A DNA stretch of 64,000 nt from Diphasiastrum complanatum (Eukaryota > Streptophyta > Lycopodiopsida > Lycopodiales > Lycopodiaceae), in NCBI GenBank assembly GCA_029204225.1, contig MU831860.1, positions 36,111 through 100,110 on the forward strand, read 5' to 3'. Below the pieces are notes generated by a model, which saw nothing but the letters and a program-made list of their open reading frames with translations, was not told where the DNA came from and did no database searches. Positions within the stretch are counted from its first letter, which is position 1. Each line of letters opens with the position of its first letter. Position numbers and translations under genes: made by a program. Shown here piece after piece: positions 1 to 11,299 of the stretch.

Positions 1-2240
1 ATTCACCTCAATAGAATGGGATTGTAGAAAGGAAGAATCGAACTCTTCTCAACTTAGCCAGATCCATGCTACATCAAACACACCTACCTGCGAAGTTCTA
101 GGCAGAAGCTACTGCCACAGCCTGTTATGTGCAAAACAGATCCAACACCAAAGCCGTCAACAACAAAACTCCTTATAAAGTTTGGCATGGGCACAAGCCT
201 AGTGTCATCCATTTAAAAATCTTTGGTTGTATATGTTTTGTTCACAATTCAAAACAGCTTAGGAAGAAACTGGATCATAGGACAAATAAATGTATTTTCA
301 TTGGCTATCCTGATGAACATAAAGCTTATAAAATTTATGATCCATCCGCCAATGTAGTATTTGTCTCTAGGGATGTAATATTTCAAGAACATATATACCA
401 TGAATTCAAACAACCATCGATAGATGATGCTATGTCATTTCATCCTATTTTATGTAGCATGGATTCTTCCAATGTTGATGTTCCTTCTACAGAACCTTCA
501 GCTATAGCTATGGAAGCCGAGCAGCCGACAGTACCTGTCATCAGACTAGACCAAGCTAGCTTGAACAGATTTTGAGAAATTCAAGAAGAAGCATCATCGC
601 ATCCTGGTCAACCAAACGTCTGCAGAACCTCACGGACTTGGACAGTTCCTGAGAGGTATACATCTCAATCATTTTGGATTTCATCAGAAGAACCAGAGAG
701 CCTAGCCGAAACAATTAACTCCAAAGATGCTGTGAAGTGGCAAAAAGCTATGGAAAGCGAGTACAACTCACTTTTGACGAATCAGACTTGGACACCGGTC
801 GACTTCCCCACTCACAAGAGAGTTATCGACAACAAGTGGATCTTCAAGAAGAAGTTAAACTTTGATGGTTCCATTCCTAAATGGAAAGCACAGCTGGTGG
901 ATAAAAGATTCACTCAAGTCCAAGAAGTGGATTATCAAAAAAGTTTTAGTCTTGTCGTCAAGATGCAGTCAATTAGGACTTTGATAGCATAAGCAGCCGC
1001 GAAAGACCTCAAAATGCACCAAATGGATGTCAAGACATCATTTCTCAATGACAATGTCAAAGAGGAGCTGTACACCTTCCAATCGGAAGGATTTGAAGTC
1101 AAAGGCCAAGAGCATAAAGTGTGCAAGCTGCACAAAGCAATCTACGGTCTGAAATAGGCCACAAGAGCATGGTTCGATAGAATCAACTCTTATCTTATTC
1201 AATTGGGATTTGCAAAAAATTCAGCTGACTATAATGTTTATTCAAAATATATAGGCACCAATTCAGTTCACATAGCTCTTTACGTAGATGTTGCATTTAT
1301 TCTTTTGTCTAATGACACTTCTCTACTGCACACTACTAAGAGTGATCTGTCAAAGGAATTTGACATGAATGATTTTCTTCTGAAGCCTATTTCTAGTAAT
1401 GTGAATTCCTAGCAAAGAATCAGACATATCTAAAAGGCATTTTAGAAAAATTTCATATGTCTAATTGCAAACCCATTGATACTCAAATGGATCCAAGTAT
1501 AGTACTGACTAAAGCTACTTGTGCTGATTCTGATAGTGAAGTACTCGACATAGTGCAGTACCCTTATCATTCACTAATAGGATCTTTAATGTATGCAATG
1601 TTGTGTACTAGACCAAATTTAGCATACATTGTTAGCACGTTAAGTCAATTCATGTCTAATCCTAGGATCTCTCATTGAAAAGCGTTAAAGAGAGTGATGA
1701 GATATATTCAGGGAAATTTAGATCACATCTTATGCTATGTTGAAAATGCTATCAACCCACTCGTCCTGTGAGGCTATTCCAACTCAGATTGGGGAGAAAC
1801 AGTCTCTACCAGAAATCTACCTTCGAGTTCTGTTTCTATTTGGCAGAGGGACCGATTTCGTGGAACTCAAGAAAGCAGAAATCAGTTGTACTTTCTTCAT
1901 AGAGGTAGAGTACATCGTAGCATGCCAAGCTTGAAAAGAAGCTGTATGGATCAGATTATTACTTCACGACTTACATCACACTCAGTTCAATGCTACTACC
2001 ATTCTGTGTGACAACTTGAGCTGTATTTCACTATCATTGAATCCTTGATTTCATGGCAAATCCAAGAACATAGAAATCCAGTATCATTTCATTTGGGAGA
2101 AAGATTTTTCAGGGCAAGTGATCCTTCAATACTGCTCCACAACAAAAATGGCCACAAACATCTTCACCAAAGCACTTCCTAGGATCAAGCACCAGAAGCT
2201 CTTCAACATGCTGAACCTGACAAAGATACCAAGACACCAA
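1..2240 (+). pseudogene. Ty1/copia pol remnant (integrase C-term, RT, RNase H)
   Basis: This is the 3' half of a Ty1/copia polyprotein, entering from the left edge. Positions 129-575 encode the integrase C-terminal part, with the typical GHKPSVIHLKIFGC block, a lysine-rich stretch and an IGYPDEHKAYKIYD-like segment. RT begins at 732-992 (WQKAMESEYNSLLTNQTW, then NKWIFKKK). It continues at 1203-1412, where the family's YVDD catalytic box reads YVDV (about 1287-1298). The connection domain is at 1457-1678 (YHSLIGSLMYAMLCTRPNLAY). RNase H debris follows and ends near 2150-2240 with NIFTKALPRIKHQKL. In-frame stops and frameshifts separate every block, and the second catalytic Asp is lost, so it is dead. 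A purine-rich tract and an LTR follow directly. Confidence 0.9.
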
Positions 2241-2250
2241 CCTTGACCAT

Positions 2251-2259
2251 AAGGGAGAC
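2251..2259 (+). other. Polypurine tract of the left copia element
   Basis: AAGGGAGAC lies directly before a TGTTGAAAATT LTR start and just after the RNase H reading frame ends. This is the position and base composition expected of the plus-strand primer of a Ty1/copia element. Confidence 0.6.
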
Positions 2260-3397
2260 TGTTGAAAATTAAGCCCACAGTTGCCTCCTTGGAATCATAA
2301 CCTAGATAGCTAATTTATCTGAAAGACGTCTACAACGGACTTCCGGCTGATCTCCAACAAAGGGTAACCAATCCCATCATAATTTCAAGTTCAAATGTTA
2401 AGTTTAATAACTTGAAGTCATTAAAGACTTGGCCATTTTCAAGGACTTCCACAAACTTTCATTTAGAACAAGTCTACAGATTTACATCATTTTTTAAACA
2501 GTCTACAGAAATACACTAAGTATTGCAGTTCGCATTTTTCACAATTTCCGAAAACTGCGACACTTACCTTCGACCTCTTCCGTTCAATTATTTTTTAAGA
2601 AGTCAACTTGTTCATAGTTCAACAATTTAACTCAACACCTTCACCTTTTTTTGTATTTTTACCAAAAAATGCAAAGAGAGAGAAAATTCCAAAAGGTCCT
2701 CTATTCTTAAGGGCTAAACTGCTAAAGACACCTTTGCCAATTTTTTAAGGGCACCTTCAATCTGTGTTAAGGGCACCTTCAGCTTTCCTGAAAAGAGTGA
2801 GAGAGAGTTGGATTGTTAAAGAGATCTTCTCTTTTAAGAGCATCTTCAACTTTCTAAGGGCACCTTAAAACTTGTTTATAGGCACCTTCGGCTTTTTCAC
2901 AAAAACCTGAAAGGAGACGTAAAATGCCGAAGGTTGTCTGTTTTTGAATGACGAACGTTTCCCAGCCACTTCCCAAAATTTGCAAAGTGAGAGAAAACCA
3001 CTTCACGTAAAATGCGAAGTGAGAGATTTTGCGACCTTGTCTGCGTCAACGATCCTGATTTGTTGACTTTATATATACTACATACAGTTGTCACAAAAAT
3101 CATATACTTCTAAGTACAACAACTTTTCTGATTAGGTGACAAATATTCAATGTAATTAATACACAAATAAAATCTATAAATAGATCATCCAAGCACAGAT
3201 TATGGGTTGCTTCGTCCGTGAGACGTATTATTTGAGCCTCCCAGTTACACTATCAGTTTTTGGTTGTAATTGCTATTTGTATTGTGCTTCAATGTAGAAT
3301 ATTACAATATAGATAAATGCTTGTTGTGATTGAATGCACTTTATCGTTGTTTGATCACGCTTGTTTACTCACTCTGATTAGAACACGGATGTCTACA
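2260..3397 (+). repeat. 3' LTR of the left copia element (right end uncertain)
   Basis: The LTR starts with TGTTGAAAATTAAGCCC immediately after the polypurine tract. It contains TATA-like runs near 3068-3075 and TATAAATAG near 3173-3181, with AATAAA close by, as expected of a retroelement promoter and polyadenylation region. Its central part carries several diverged copies of a GGGCACCTTCA motif (about 2727-2895). The right boundary is not resolved: a TCTACA at about 3392-3397 would close a TG...CA LTR, but no target-site duplication or partner LTR is visible. Confidence 0.55.
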
Positions 3398-3729
3398 ACT
3401 TCTCAGTTTCTGATCAGACAATGGTTGTCTTCGACGCCTGAGGAACTCGCGATATCATACTACTGTTGCTATCTATTTTAGAAATATATTTTTCATTGAA
3501 TCCCTTTTTCAGTAATACCACACACACCATTTCTAATCTCTTCGGTGGACTGTACTCTTGTTTCTGAGAGTATGTTTAAGATCCTGCTGGGCAACTAGAA
3601 CACTTTAAGCTATGATTATACTTAGCATAAGCTCTCTATTAGATTGTTTTTGCATCTAGCAGTTGACTGTAACGGGAGAGCTGTTCTGCAATATTCCTGC
3701 TCTCTTCTCCGTTCGCGTTCTTCCATCTC

Positions 3730-5043
3730 CCTTGCCCCATCAAAAAAGGATAAGCAAGTAATTTTTAGAAATTATGCTACTTTCCTTACCTCTTTTGATG
3801 AACTTACAAGTGTAGATGAAGCAAGGAAATAAGAGGAGTGGATCCAAGCAATGGATCTTGAGTATCAAGCTCTTATGAAGGGTGAAACATCCTTTGGTGG
3901 ATCTTCTTGTGTACAGGGTGCTATGCAAGTGGATGGATGTTATCTTGCTGTAAAGTCAAGTAATGGATCTAGAAAATAAAGTTTTTTCAATGACTTTGAT
4001 GGTCAAGTTGATGATTAAGAGGTTGATCTCAAAGGGCTTCAACTAGTCAAAATGGAAGCTAGCAATTTGAAGCTAGTCAAGAGCATCAAAGGAGAGATAA
4101 TTGGCAAAGATGTTATGGATATGTTTTTGCAGCTTATTGAAGACTCAAGATTAAAGGAGCAACAAGGAAATGTTTGTTCAAGTCTACTTTACTTGTTCTA
4201 TCTCATGTTAGAGCATTTTCATGTAGATGTGTGTAAATTGTCAAGATATGGTAAAACTAGCTATATTGGTGAGCATTATTTTGATGTTGGATTTGTACTA
4301 GCATTCTTGGCTAGTTTTGCTAATGGAAATGAAGCTATTGGAGGTCCATTATATCACTCATCCATGACTAAGCTCTCAAGTGCTGAGCTACTTAGTGCCA
4401 ACGGTTGGAGATTGTCAATTTTTGGTGAATTCATGGTCATTTTCTTGTGTCAAGTAGATCTTGAAGATGGACTATAAAACTTGCTTGGTGATGGAGGCTC
4501 ATTCATGGAGTGTCATGATGGATACATGGCAACAAAGGACAAAGAAGGAAGAAACATGCAAGCAAAAGTTGATCACTCACATTTATTGTTTGTTTGCTGT
4601 ATTTTTTTAGAGAGTTCCAAGTTGGAAGAATGGTGGAATCATCTTATTTAAATTAGACTATTTGATTCTTCATGTACTAGTTACTTCTTGACATGTAAAA
4701 TTGATGTAAGAATTAGTAAAGCATCCCAACTGGACACTGTTATCTATATCAATTATGGTTGTTTCTATTCTAAGCACTACATGATCATTGAAAGGAGACC
4801 TATTCTTAGGAAGAAGATCATTCTTATGATGGATCAAAGTTCTATGGTCAAAACTATGCTAGGAGCAAGCATGTTGAGGTGCAATAACATTTTGTGAGGG
4901 AGCAAGTCATTGCAAAGGAGGTGGAGCTTCAACATGTGTCCTCAAGGGAATGTGTGGCTGATATCTTCACCAAAGCATCGGGAAAAAACTTGTTCATGAA
5001 GCATAGGACATCACTTGGAGTGTTATTAAAGTCCACTAGTTGA
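3730..5043 (+). pseudogene. Decayed Ty1/copia pol fragment
   Basis: This is a second, more decayed copia remnant. Around 3770-3910 a reading with one stop resembles the start of copia RT (DEAR.. stop ..EEWIQAMDLEYQALMKGE). At 4888-5040 there is a clean 51-residue RNase H C-terminus (HFVREQVIAKEVELQHVSSR, then VADIFTKAS) ending at TGA 5041-5043. Between them a 141-codon open stretch (4052-4477) shows no motif I recognise. Most of RT must be deleted or scrambled. A polypurine tract and LTR follow at once, which fixes the orientation. Confidence 0.75.
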
Positions 5044-5051
5044 AGAGGAAG

Positions 5052-5697
5052 TGTGAAAGATTCAATTAGTTTGATCATATTGGCAATATTTCCATATTTG
5101 AAAAATTGAGTCCAACTTTGTTTTTAGACTTAGAGATTGACTTTTCAAAATTCATTAGTCTGAATTTCATTTGAATACACACTTTTTGAAAGTGTGGGAA
5201 AGTTAGAAGACGAGTTTGAGTAGATTCAAATTTAAATGTTGGGTACTTGAATCTAGACCCAAAAATAGTAGGGTTAGCATTTTGGAGGGATAACCAAGTG
5301 GCCAAATAGGTTTTGACCTGTTATAACAGGAGGAAACTCGTGGAGAGACACATCTTCTCTCTTCTCTATCTTGTTTCATGCTTATATATGGTTCTTTTGG
5401 GTTCTACTATCCATTGGTGCACTATACTTGTGACTGCATGCAATTCTATGTGTAGAATGATCTATATTTGCTATTTTTGGATCCACACATGCAAAATACA
5501 ATAGCTTGTTGGTTTTGTATGGATAGCAATAGTACATTATCATTTAATTCATATTTGATCAAGTTCTATTAGAGTTTGCATCTCATTTTGTGTGTAGATT
5601 GACTTTTCTACATTCATGAGATTGGTAGGATTTTCTTCTTTTGTAACCAGAGATTTGGAACATGGATTAGATCATCAATGATCTGAAATCCTTCACA
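5052..5697 (+). repeat. 3' LTR of the second copia remnant
   Basis: It begins TGTGAAAGATTC right after GAAGAGGAAG (the polypurine tract) and ends CCTTCACA, so the ends are a short inverted repeat. Length is 646 bp. A TATATATGG lies near 5383. A diverged copy of the same LTR sits in the opposite orientation at about 6015-6590. The two align over most of their length, including the block around TTGGGTTC...GTGTAGAATG. Confidence 0.7.
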
Positions 5698-6014
5698 GTT
5701 TTGACAAAAGTACAAAAAATTGAATCATCCAAATATCAATGCTACAAAGTTGATATAGAATATTGCAGTTTTCAATGAGAACTATCTAATGCAATTAGAG
5801 TCACCCAAATCCAGTAAGTGATGTGTGAAATTGGCCTACTTCAAGTTTATAAACGTATAATGAGTTTTAATTCACAAAAATCAATTCTACACATGAAAAA
5901 TGCTTGATGTTTTAGTAGAAATCAATCTAGCACACTCTAGAATCAGTAACTCCTCCAAGTCCTTGTTAAAAATGGCTGATCCTTCAATAACCTACAACAA
6001 TAGCCCTGGTAGCA

Positions 6015-6521
6015 TGTGAAAAATTATTAGATCATTAGGGTCCAATGTGTCCTGTTGATCTTTGGTTATGAATCGCAACACAACTAGCACCATTGACAAT
6101 GTAGAAATCTAACATCTACTACATGTAGAAGGTGCAAACTCAATAAGATCTTGATCAAATAACATATATATGATAAAATGAAGTTGTTGTTCATACAACA
6201 ACAATAAGGTCCTGTATTTCACACATCTAAAACAATGAACATACAATTGCATTCTACACACAAGATTGCATAATATCAACAATATAGTGCAAAAATGGAT
6301 ATATGAACCCAAAGAGAACTCATGTATAAGCATGAATGAGATGACAGAGAGAGAATGATGTTGTTCCCATGCTTGTACACTTATTTATAACAGGTCTATG
6401 CTTTGATGTCCTTCTCCAATCTTATCAACAATTGGAAACTTCTAGATCTATTCCAAGACCTAGATGTAAATGGACTAGATTCAATGTGCCAAAATATTCA
6501 AATTTGAATTCTCCCAAACTC

Positions 6522-6571
<50 letters not shown>

Positions 6572-6590
6572 AATCCTATAGGTCTAAGCT
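6015..6590 (-). repeat. LTR in inverse orientation, related to 5052-5697
   Basis: Read on the minus strand, this region aligns with the LTR at 5052-5697. Shared parts include a CTGTTATAA...TTCATGCTTATA block, GGGTTC...CCATT.TTGCACTATA, GTGTAGAATG, and the LTR end as TTTTTCACA (plus strand TGTGAAAAATT at 6015). A GA microsatellite (6523-6570) interrupts its U3 side, so the outer boundary near 6590 is approximate. No internal region is attached on the expected side, so it is probably a solo or truncated LTR. Confidence 0.6.
6523..6570. repeat. (GA)n microsatellite
   Basis: An uninterrupted GA run of about 48 bp inside the minus-strand LTR-like region. Confidence 0.95.
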
Positions 6591-6719
6591 CAAACTCCCA
6601 AAGATGAGAGAGAGTTGAAAATAGATTTTTGGAGCTGTGGAGCATATGTTAAGATTTTTGGAGCTATGAAGTGTACATTCATGAGCATGACATGGAAAAC
6701 TACTAGAGAGCAATAGCCG

Positions 6720-7630
6720 TCACAGTCATCATTCGTCAGCACCGTCCCTATGAGTATTGGAGTGTTCGCTCCTTTGCAGTTCAACATCCCAAAGTCCTCT
6801 AGGATCTTATGGGTGTATCTGGATTGGCGAAGGTATAACTTACCTCCCTCATAGTCCCTTTCAATTTGCAAGCCTAGGTAGCACATGGCTTCTCCCAGAT
6901 CCACGATTTTGAAATGTTTTGAGATGTCTACCTTTACTTCAGCAATTAGCTACTCACTCTTGCAAAGTATCAGAGTGTCGTCCACATACACAACCACAAT
7001 GATGATCTGCCCATCTGTAACTCTAACATATACATTGGAATCAGCCAAGAGAGGCTTGAATCCTAATGATTTCAGGGCTTGATCTTTTTTCTTGTACCAT
7101 TGTCGGGCTGATTGTTTCAGACTGTAGATGCTTCTATGCATTCTGCATGCATAGTCAGGAAGTGAATTCGAGACATATCTTGGGAGTTGGTCCATGTAGA
7201 CCTCTTCGTATAATTTGCCATGCAAGAAGGCTATCTTCTCATCCACAATGTGGATCCTGAGGTCATAAGCTGCTGCATATGCAAATAACAAACGTAGGGA
7301 CGAATGTTTGATGACAGGAGAGAAGGTTTCGGAGTAGTCAATACCGTATCTCTGAGGAAAACCTTTCGCTACCAGGCTTGCCTTGTATCTTGTGATGTTC
7401 CCATCTGGCCCGTATTTGAGCTTGAAAATCCATTTGCATTTGACAGTCTTGCGCTTATGTGGTAATGGCACCAGCGTCCATACCTGGTTCTTTCTCATGG
7501 ACTCCATCTCTTTGTTCATGGCTTGGATCCATCTGTCCTTTTCTGGACCTTCAATTGCCTCCTCGAAAGTCTGTGGTTCGTCACTTAACCCGCAAAACTC
7601 TTCGGATGTGGAAGTTGAGCTGCCTGGCAC
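6720..7630 (-). pseudogene. copia reverse transcriptase
   Basis: A 226-codon open stretch (7630-6950) starts with the RT lead-in (FEEAIEGPEKDRWIQAMNKE) and CKWIFKLKYGPDG. It continues with RYKASLVAKGFPQRYGIDY, a Y.MDQ block and IYSLKQSARQWY, and reaches the catalytic VVYVDDTLIL, which is intact here. After a break it resumes at 6904 with MDLGEAMCYLGLQIERD and YTHKILEDFGMLNCKGANTPI. The distal part and RNase H are absent. RT copies element RNA into DNA in the particle; this copy is truncated and so inactive as a unit. Confidence 0.88.
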
Positions 7631-7810
7631 ATATCTTGTTGGCGCTCTTCGTGGTCTTGTCGACCTTCTGGGAGATCCTCCTAGAAAAGCTATGCCTTTG
7701 CCCTTGTCTGCTCTGCTCGGTTCGGAACCATCTTGGTTTACAGGAACCGCGACAGCAAGTTGTCTCTCGAATCTTTCTTCATCAGATTCGTTGCTCGAAT
7801 GGGAGATGAC

Positions 7811-8667
7811 TCAAAAATCTTCGTTTTTGTGTTCGTCCTCTGCTCTCTCTGTCGTTGGCGGCAGGTCATAGTACTGTCTCTCCAGAACTTCGTAGCTGAC
7901 AGGATCAACGTTGTCCATTGTCCTGCTCTCATCGAATTTGGCATATCTCACTGTTTTCACAATGTTCATGTCTAGCATGTAGACTCTATAGTATGACAAA
8001 TTGTTGTCATAACCTACTAGAAATCTCTGCTTGACTTTCTCATCAAGCTTCTTTCGAAGCTTATCAGGAATATGTGCATAAGCTGCACAGCCAAAGATTC
8101 TGACGTGAGACAGGTTGGGCTTTCTACCCCACCACAGCTCATGTGGTGTCGTGTGAAGAACACCAGACTTGCTCGTTTTGGTTAGGATGTATGCGACTGT
8201 AGCTACTACTTCAGCCCGCAGTGCCCTTGGAGCTTTCGAGTAGGCCATCATGCATCTGGCTGCTTCCATTAGGGTCATGTTCTTTTGTTCTGCAACACCA
8301 TTGTGCTGCGGTGTGTAGGCTGCAGTTCTTCTGTGAATGATGCCACGATCATTGCAGAAGTCAGTGAAGCGATTCGAGATGTATTCGCCACCTCAATCTA
8401 TTCTGATCTGCTTCACTTTGCTGTCTGTACATCTCTCAACCCAATTTACATATCTGTGAATTTATCAAGTGCTTCAGATTTATTCTGAATGAAATACACT
8501 CTGGCAAATTTGCTATAATCATCAATGAAGGTTATGTAGTACTTTGAACCTCCTACTGAGATCACATTAAATGGTCTGCAGATGTCAGAGTGCACTAGCT
8601 CCAGAATCTTTGTCATTCTGTAGGAGTCTTTGAGAATGGTGTGCGTGACATCTTGCCCTTCAAACAT
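7811..8667 (-). pseudogene. copia integrase
   Basis: The N-side part (8667-8446) has LELVHSDICRPF and FIDDYSKFARVYF, carrying the first catalytic Asp region (rve core). After breaks in 8446-8278, the C-side part (8278-7811) has MEAARCMMAYSKAPRALRAE, ELWWGRKPNLSHVRIFGC and DKLRKKLDEKVKQRFLVGYD. The intervening codons (glutamate region, PQHNGVAE-like) are readable only in a shifted frame. Integrase inserts element cDNA into the genome; this copy is disrupted. Confidence 0.85.
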
Positions 8668-9455
8668 GCATCACAGGTGGTCGAACTGGTTGCATGCGAG
8701 ATGCTGACCTCTGTTATCGCTCCACGATGGCTTGCTTGATAAAGTGCCATTGAGTTCATGTGGCAGAGTCTTCTGTGCCACAGAGTGTCTGGCAAGTCGT
8801 CATGAGTCTGATGCATCTGATCTGCAAGTAGACATACCTTCAGATGATATAGGTTCCCTTTCCTTCTGCCTTGAGCGATGAGAGCACTGGTACTGGCATC
8901 AATCACGTTGCATTCTTCGTCAGAAAATGTCACACTCATCCTTGCATCTGCTATTCTTGCCATAGAGAGTAGGTCTTGTTGTAGAGTAGGCACAAACAAA
9001 AAGTCTTCGAGTCATCTATCTCTGCCATTTGTGTTGAGCCATATTGAACCAATATCGTTCACTTGAAGTCTAGATCCATCTCCAAGCACTATGAATCTTG
9101 AGGGATCTGCACTTCTGAAGTTAGACATGATTCGTCTTGATGTCACAAAGTGTGAGGTGGCTCCTGAATCTAGGATCACCTCATGTGTGTCAGATATTGA
9201 TGCTGCACACACATCTTCACAGATATAGGCAGTCGAACAATTTTTGTTCATTCTTTCTTCGCCCATTTTCGAGTTCTCGGGCTCCTCGACATAGGATGAA
9301 CTATTGTTGTTTACTTGTCTGTTTTGTGCTGACTTGTTTCTCGGGTTCTGATGGCAATCCATGGCTGCATGACCCTTTTTGTGGCAATGGATACACTCAA
9401 TCTTAGGATTGAACCAGCAGGTATCTACTGTATGCCCGTCTCTTCTACATCTCAC
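8613..9455 (-). pseudogene. copia zinc knuckles, protease and GAG-pre-integrase
   Basis: 9455-9012 starts with a double zinc knuckle (MRCRRDGHTVDTC, then CIHCHKKGHAAMDC). The aspartic protease box ILDSGATSHFV and VLGDGSRLQVNDIGS follow. After a frame break, 8999-8613 has the LLSMARIADA segment and the pre-integrase domain LWHRRLCHMN ... CDACLKGKMSRTPF, which includes the H and CxxC zinc ligands. The protease active site DSG is intact here, unlike the DSR of the related copy at about 21.44 kb. Confidence 0.85.
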
Positions 9456-9469
9456 ACAAGTCTTCTTGT

Positions 9470-10315
9470 CTACACCTTGTTGTTTCGACCTTCCTTTGGT
9501 CTTCCAGTTGCCTTTGCTTGTTCCCTCTGCTTGTCGGTCATGATCCTACCTCTGATTGGACTACCTCTTAGGCTTAAATTGCTTCTTTGATTTTTCTTTG
9601 TTGTTGCAGAGAGCCTGGTTAGAAAGATGTTCTCTGGCCTCGACTTCCTCTCGAATCTCGACAATCGCCTTTTCGAGGTTCATGGCGGGATATTCCGCGA
9701 GCAGGGTTCTTGTCATCTGGAATAATCTGGGTAAGGCTCTCAACATGTACGTGAGCTGCTTCTCAGCTAACACAACGTTCTCTGCTCTAGAGTTATGTAG
9801 TGACAGAAATAGATCCTTCATCTTTCTTACGAAATAAGTGAGGTCTTTTCCATCCCACTACAAATTCGTCAACTGATCTTCCAGCATCATGATTTGACTT
9901 CTTGATTTTGTTTGAAATCTGGTGAGTAATGCATCCCACATCTCCTTAGCTTTGGAGAGTGTAGTCAGGTCAAAGTGTGAGACTATCTTTGATGGAAGAT
10001 GATAGCAAAGCTATTGCCTTGTCATTTTTCTCCCTCTATTCATGTAGCTCCTTGTCTGTTGTCATAGGCATTTCTTCTATGCCATCCACCTAGGGGAATA
10101 GTTCTTCACCGTTGAGTATCAAAGATGTCTTAACTTTCCAGGCTAGAAAGTTAGATCCCGAGGAATTAAGTATTGTGCAGATCTTGCTTTGCATGCTGCT
10201 GATTGAAGCCATTGCTTCTTGGAGTCTTTTCTCTTGTTGATAGTTGTTTGTTTGAATGCTTGGCCTCCTAGATCTGCTTGCTTCTTGGCTATGTCAGAAT
10301 ATGATAGGATGACCG
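9470..10315 (-). pseudogene. copia gag (capsid-like) remnant
   Basis: The reading from about 10270 contains SSGSNFLAWKVKTSLILNG, a typical UBN2-type copia gag start, then a stop and VDGIEEMPMTTDKELHE. At 9821-9561 an open stretch reads MKDLFLSLHNSRAENVVLAE, then YMLRALPRLFQMTRTLLAE, the core of the gag domain. Several stops break it. Gag forms the particle shell that houses reverse transcription. Confidence 0.7.
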
Positions 10316-10327
10316 GCTCTGATACCA
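10316..10327 (-). other. Primer binding site (initiator tRNA-Met)
   Basis: On the minus strand this is TGGTATCAGAGC, the classic PBS complementary to the 3' end of initiator tRNA-Met. It lies four bases inside the LTR edge, next to gag. Confidence 0.85.
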
Positions 10328-10331
10328 CTAA

Positions 10332-11293
10332 TGGGGAATGAGAAGAATAATTCGTGAAACAGTCACGAAGAAACCGCAATTCTCTCTTGTGACTCAAATG
10401 GAGTTCAGATGCGATCGTTGAACACTGCCAGCTGAATCACTCCTACAGTCCTCCAAAGTGTAGTCAGGCACGGCTGATCTATGTTCATAAATTTAATGCA
10501 GCATTCAACATAGTTTCAACCAAGGTGCGGAACTAAAATGAACGAGAAAGAACTTAGACATACGATTAACAACAAAAGCATTTGCATTCGAGATCAGACA
10601 CAACACAAACTGACATGTGCGCAAAGGCTACGATATCATCTATTGATTTTCTTCTCTGATTCTTCAAGCACTGCATGCAAATTCACGCAGTGCGTTGGCG
10701 TGGGAGAAACATGGTTCTCTCACGAGTAATCGTCTCGCTTTACTAGCGGACAGTTAGATCTCTATGGATCCTGATCACAGAACTCATTTGGCACGCAGGT
10801 GGACTTTTTGTCTATATTCGTCTTGATTGCTTACTAGCATCAGACTATTACATTACACTATATGTGTATTTAGTTGATCTATATGTCAAATATCATCCAG
10901 TAAGTATGGTCGCTCTATGTGAATCTAAGATTAGAGTGATTAAACATCTACAACTAATTAGAGAATTACAAGAGTGGCATATTGGCCACGACCTAAAATG
11001 TATCTGCTGACGTCATACCATCAAATCAAATATCTGTACTTCTGGGTACTTTCATGATCTTGCTGGTACTCTTTGGAGCATGCAGGCAGGAGAAGGTTTC
11101 ATTTTCGTTGTTGGTTTCGTTTTGGTCGTTTGCCTTCTCTCGTACTGGACCGCAAAAGATTCTCGTTCGTAAATCTTTTGTGTTTGTGAACCGTTTGTCT
11201 TTGTCTGCTTTGACTTTCGTATTCGTGAACCATTCATCTTCGTTTTCTTTGACTTTCGTGATTCGGAACATCTACATGGATCACAGGTCCACA
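10332..11293 (-). repeat. 5' LTR of the 6.7-10.3 kb copia element
   Basis: On the minus strand it runs from TGTGGACCTGTG (at 11293) to CATTCCCCA (at 10332), immediately before the PBS. Length is about 962 bp. It is related to the LTR at 48996-49760; both share the CATTCAACA region, the TCGAGATCA block and a TGTCTCGCTT...AGCGGAC block. The U3 end carries degenerate direct repeats rich in TTTGACTTTCGTRATTCG (about 11195-11270). The outer boundary is placed where copia pre-integrase sequence of the interrupted element resumes. Confidence 0.65.
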
Positions 11294-11299
11294 ATGTTA

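Larger units (their letters stand above)
6720..10315 (-). mobile_element. Ty1/copia element, minus strand, 3'-truncated
   Basis: Read right to left, the element has PBS (10316-10327), gag (about 10300-9470), zinc knuckles and protease (9455-9012), GAG-pre-integrase (8999-8613), integrase (8667-7811) and RT (7630 to about 6720). The RT stops after the LNCKGANTPI block, and what follows has no RT or RNase H similarity, so the RNase H domain and 3' LTR are missing. Frames are broken between most domains, so it is non-functional. It belongs to the same family as the plus-strand fragment at 20.75-22.52 kb; the zinc-knuckle/protease and integrase parts are clearly alike. Confidence 0.9.

Noticed and set aside
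7383-7871. 162-codon plus-strand open stretch
   Set aside because: Antisense shadow of the copia RT and integrase region. The minus-strand reading has all the motifs.
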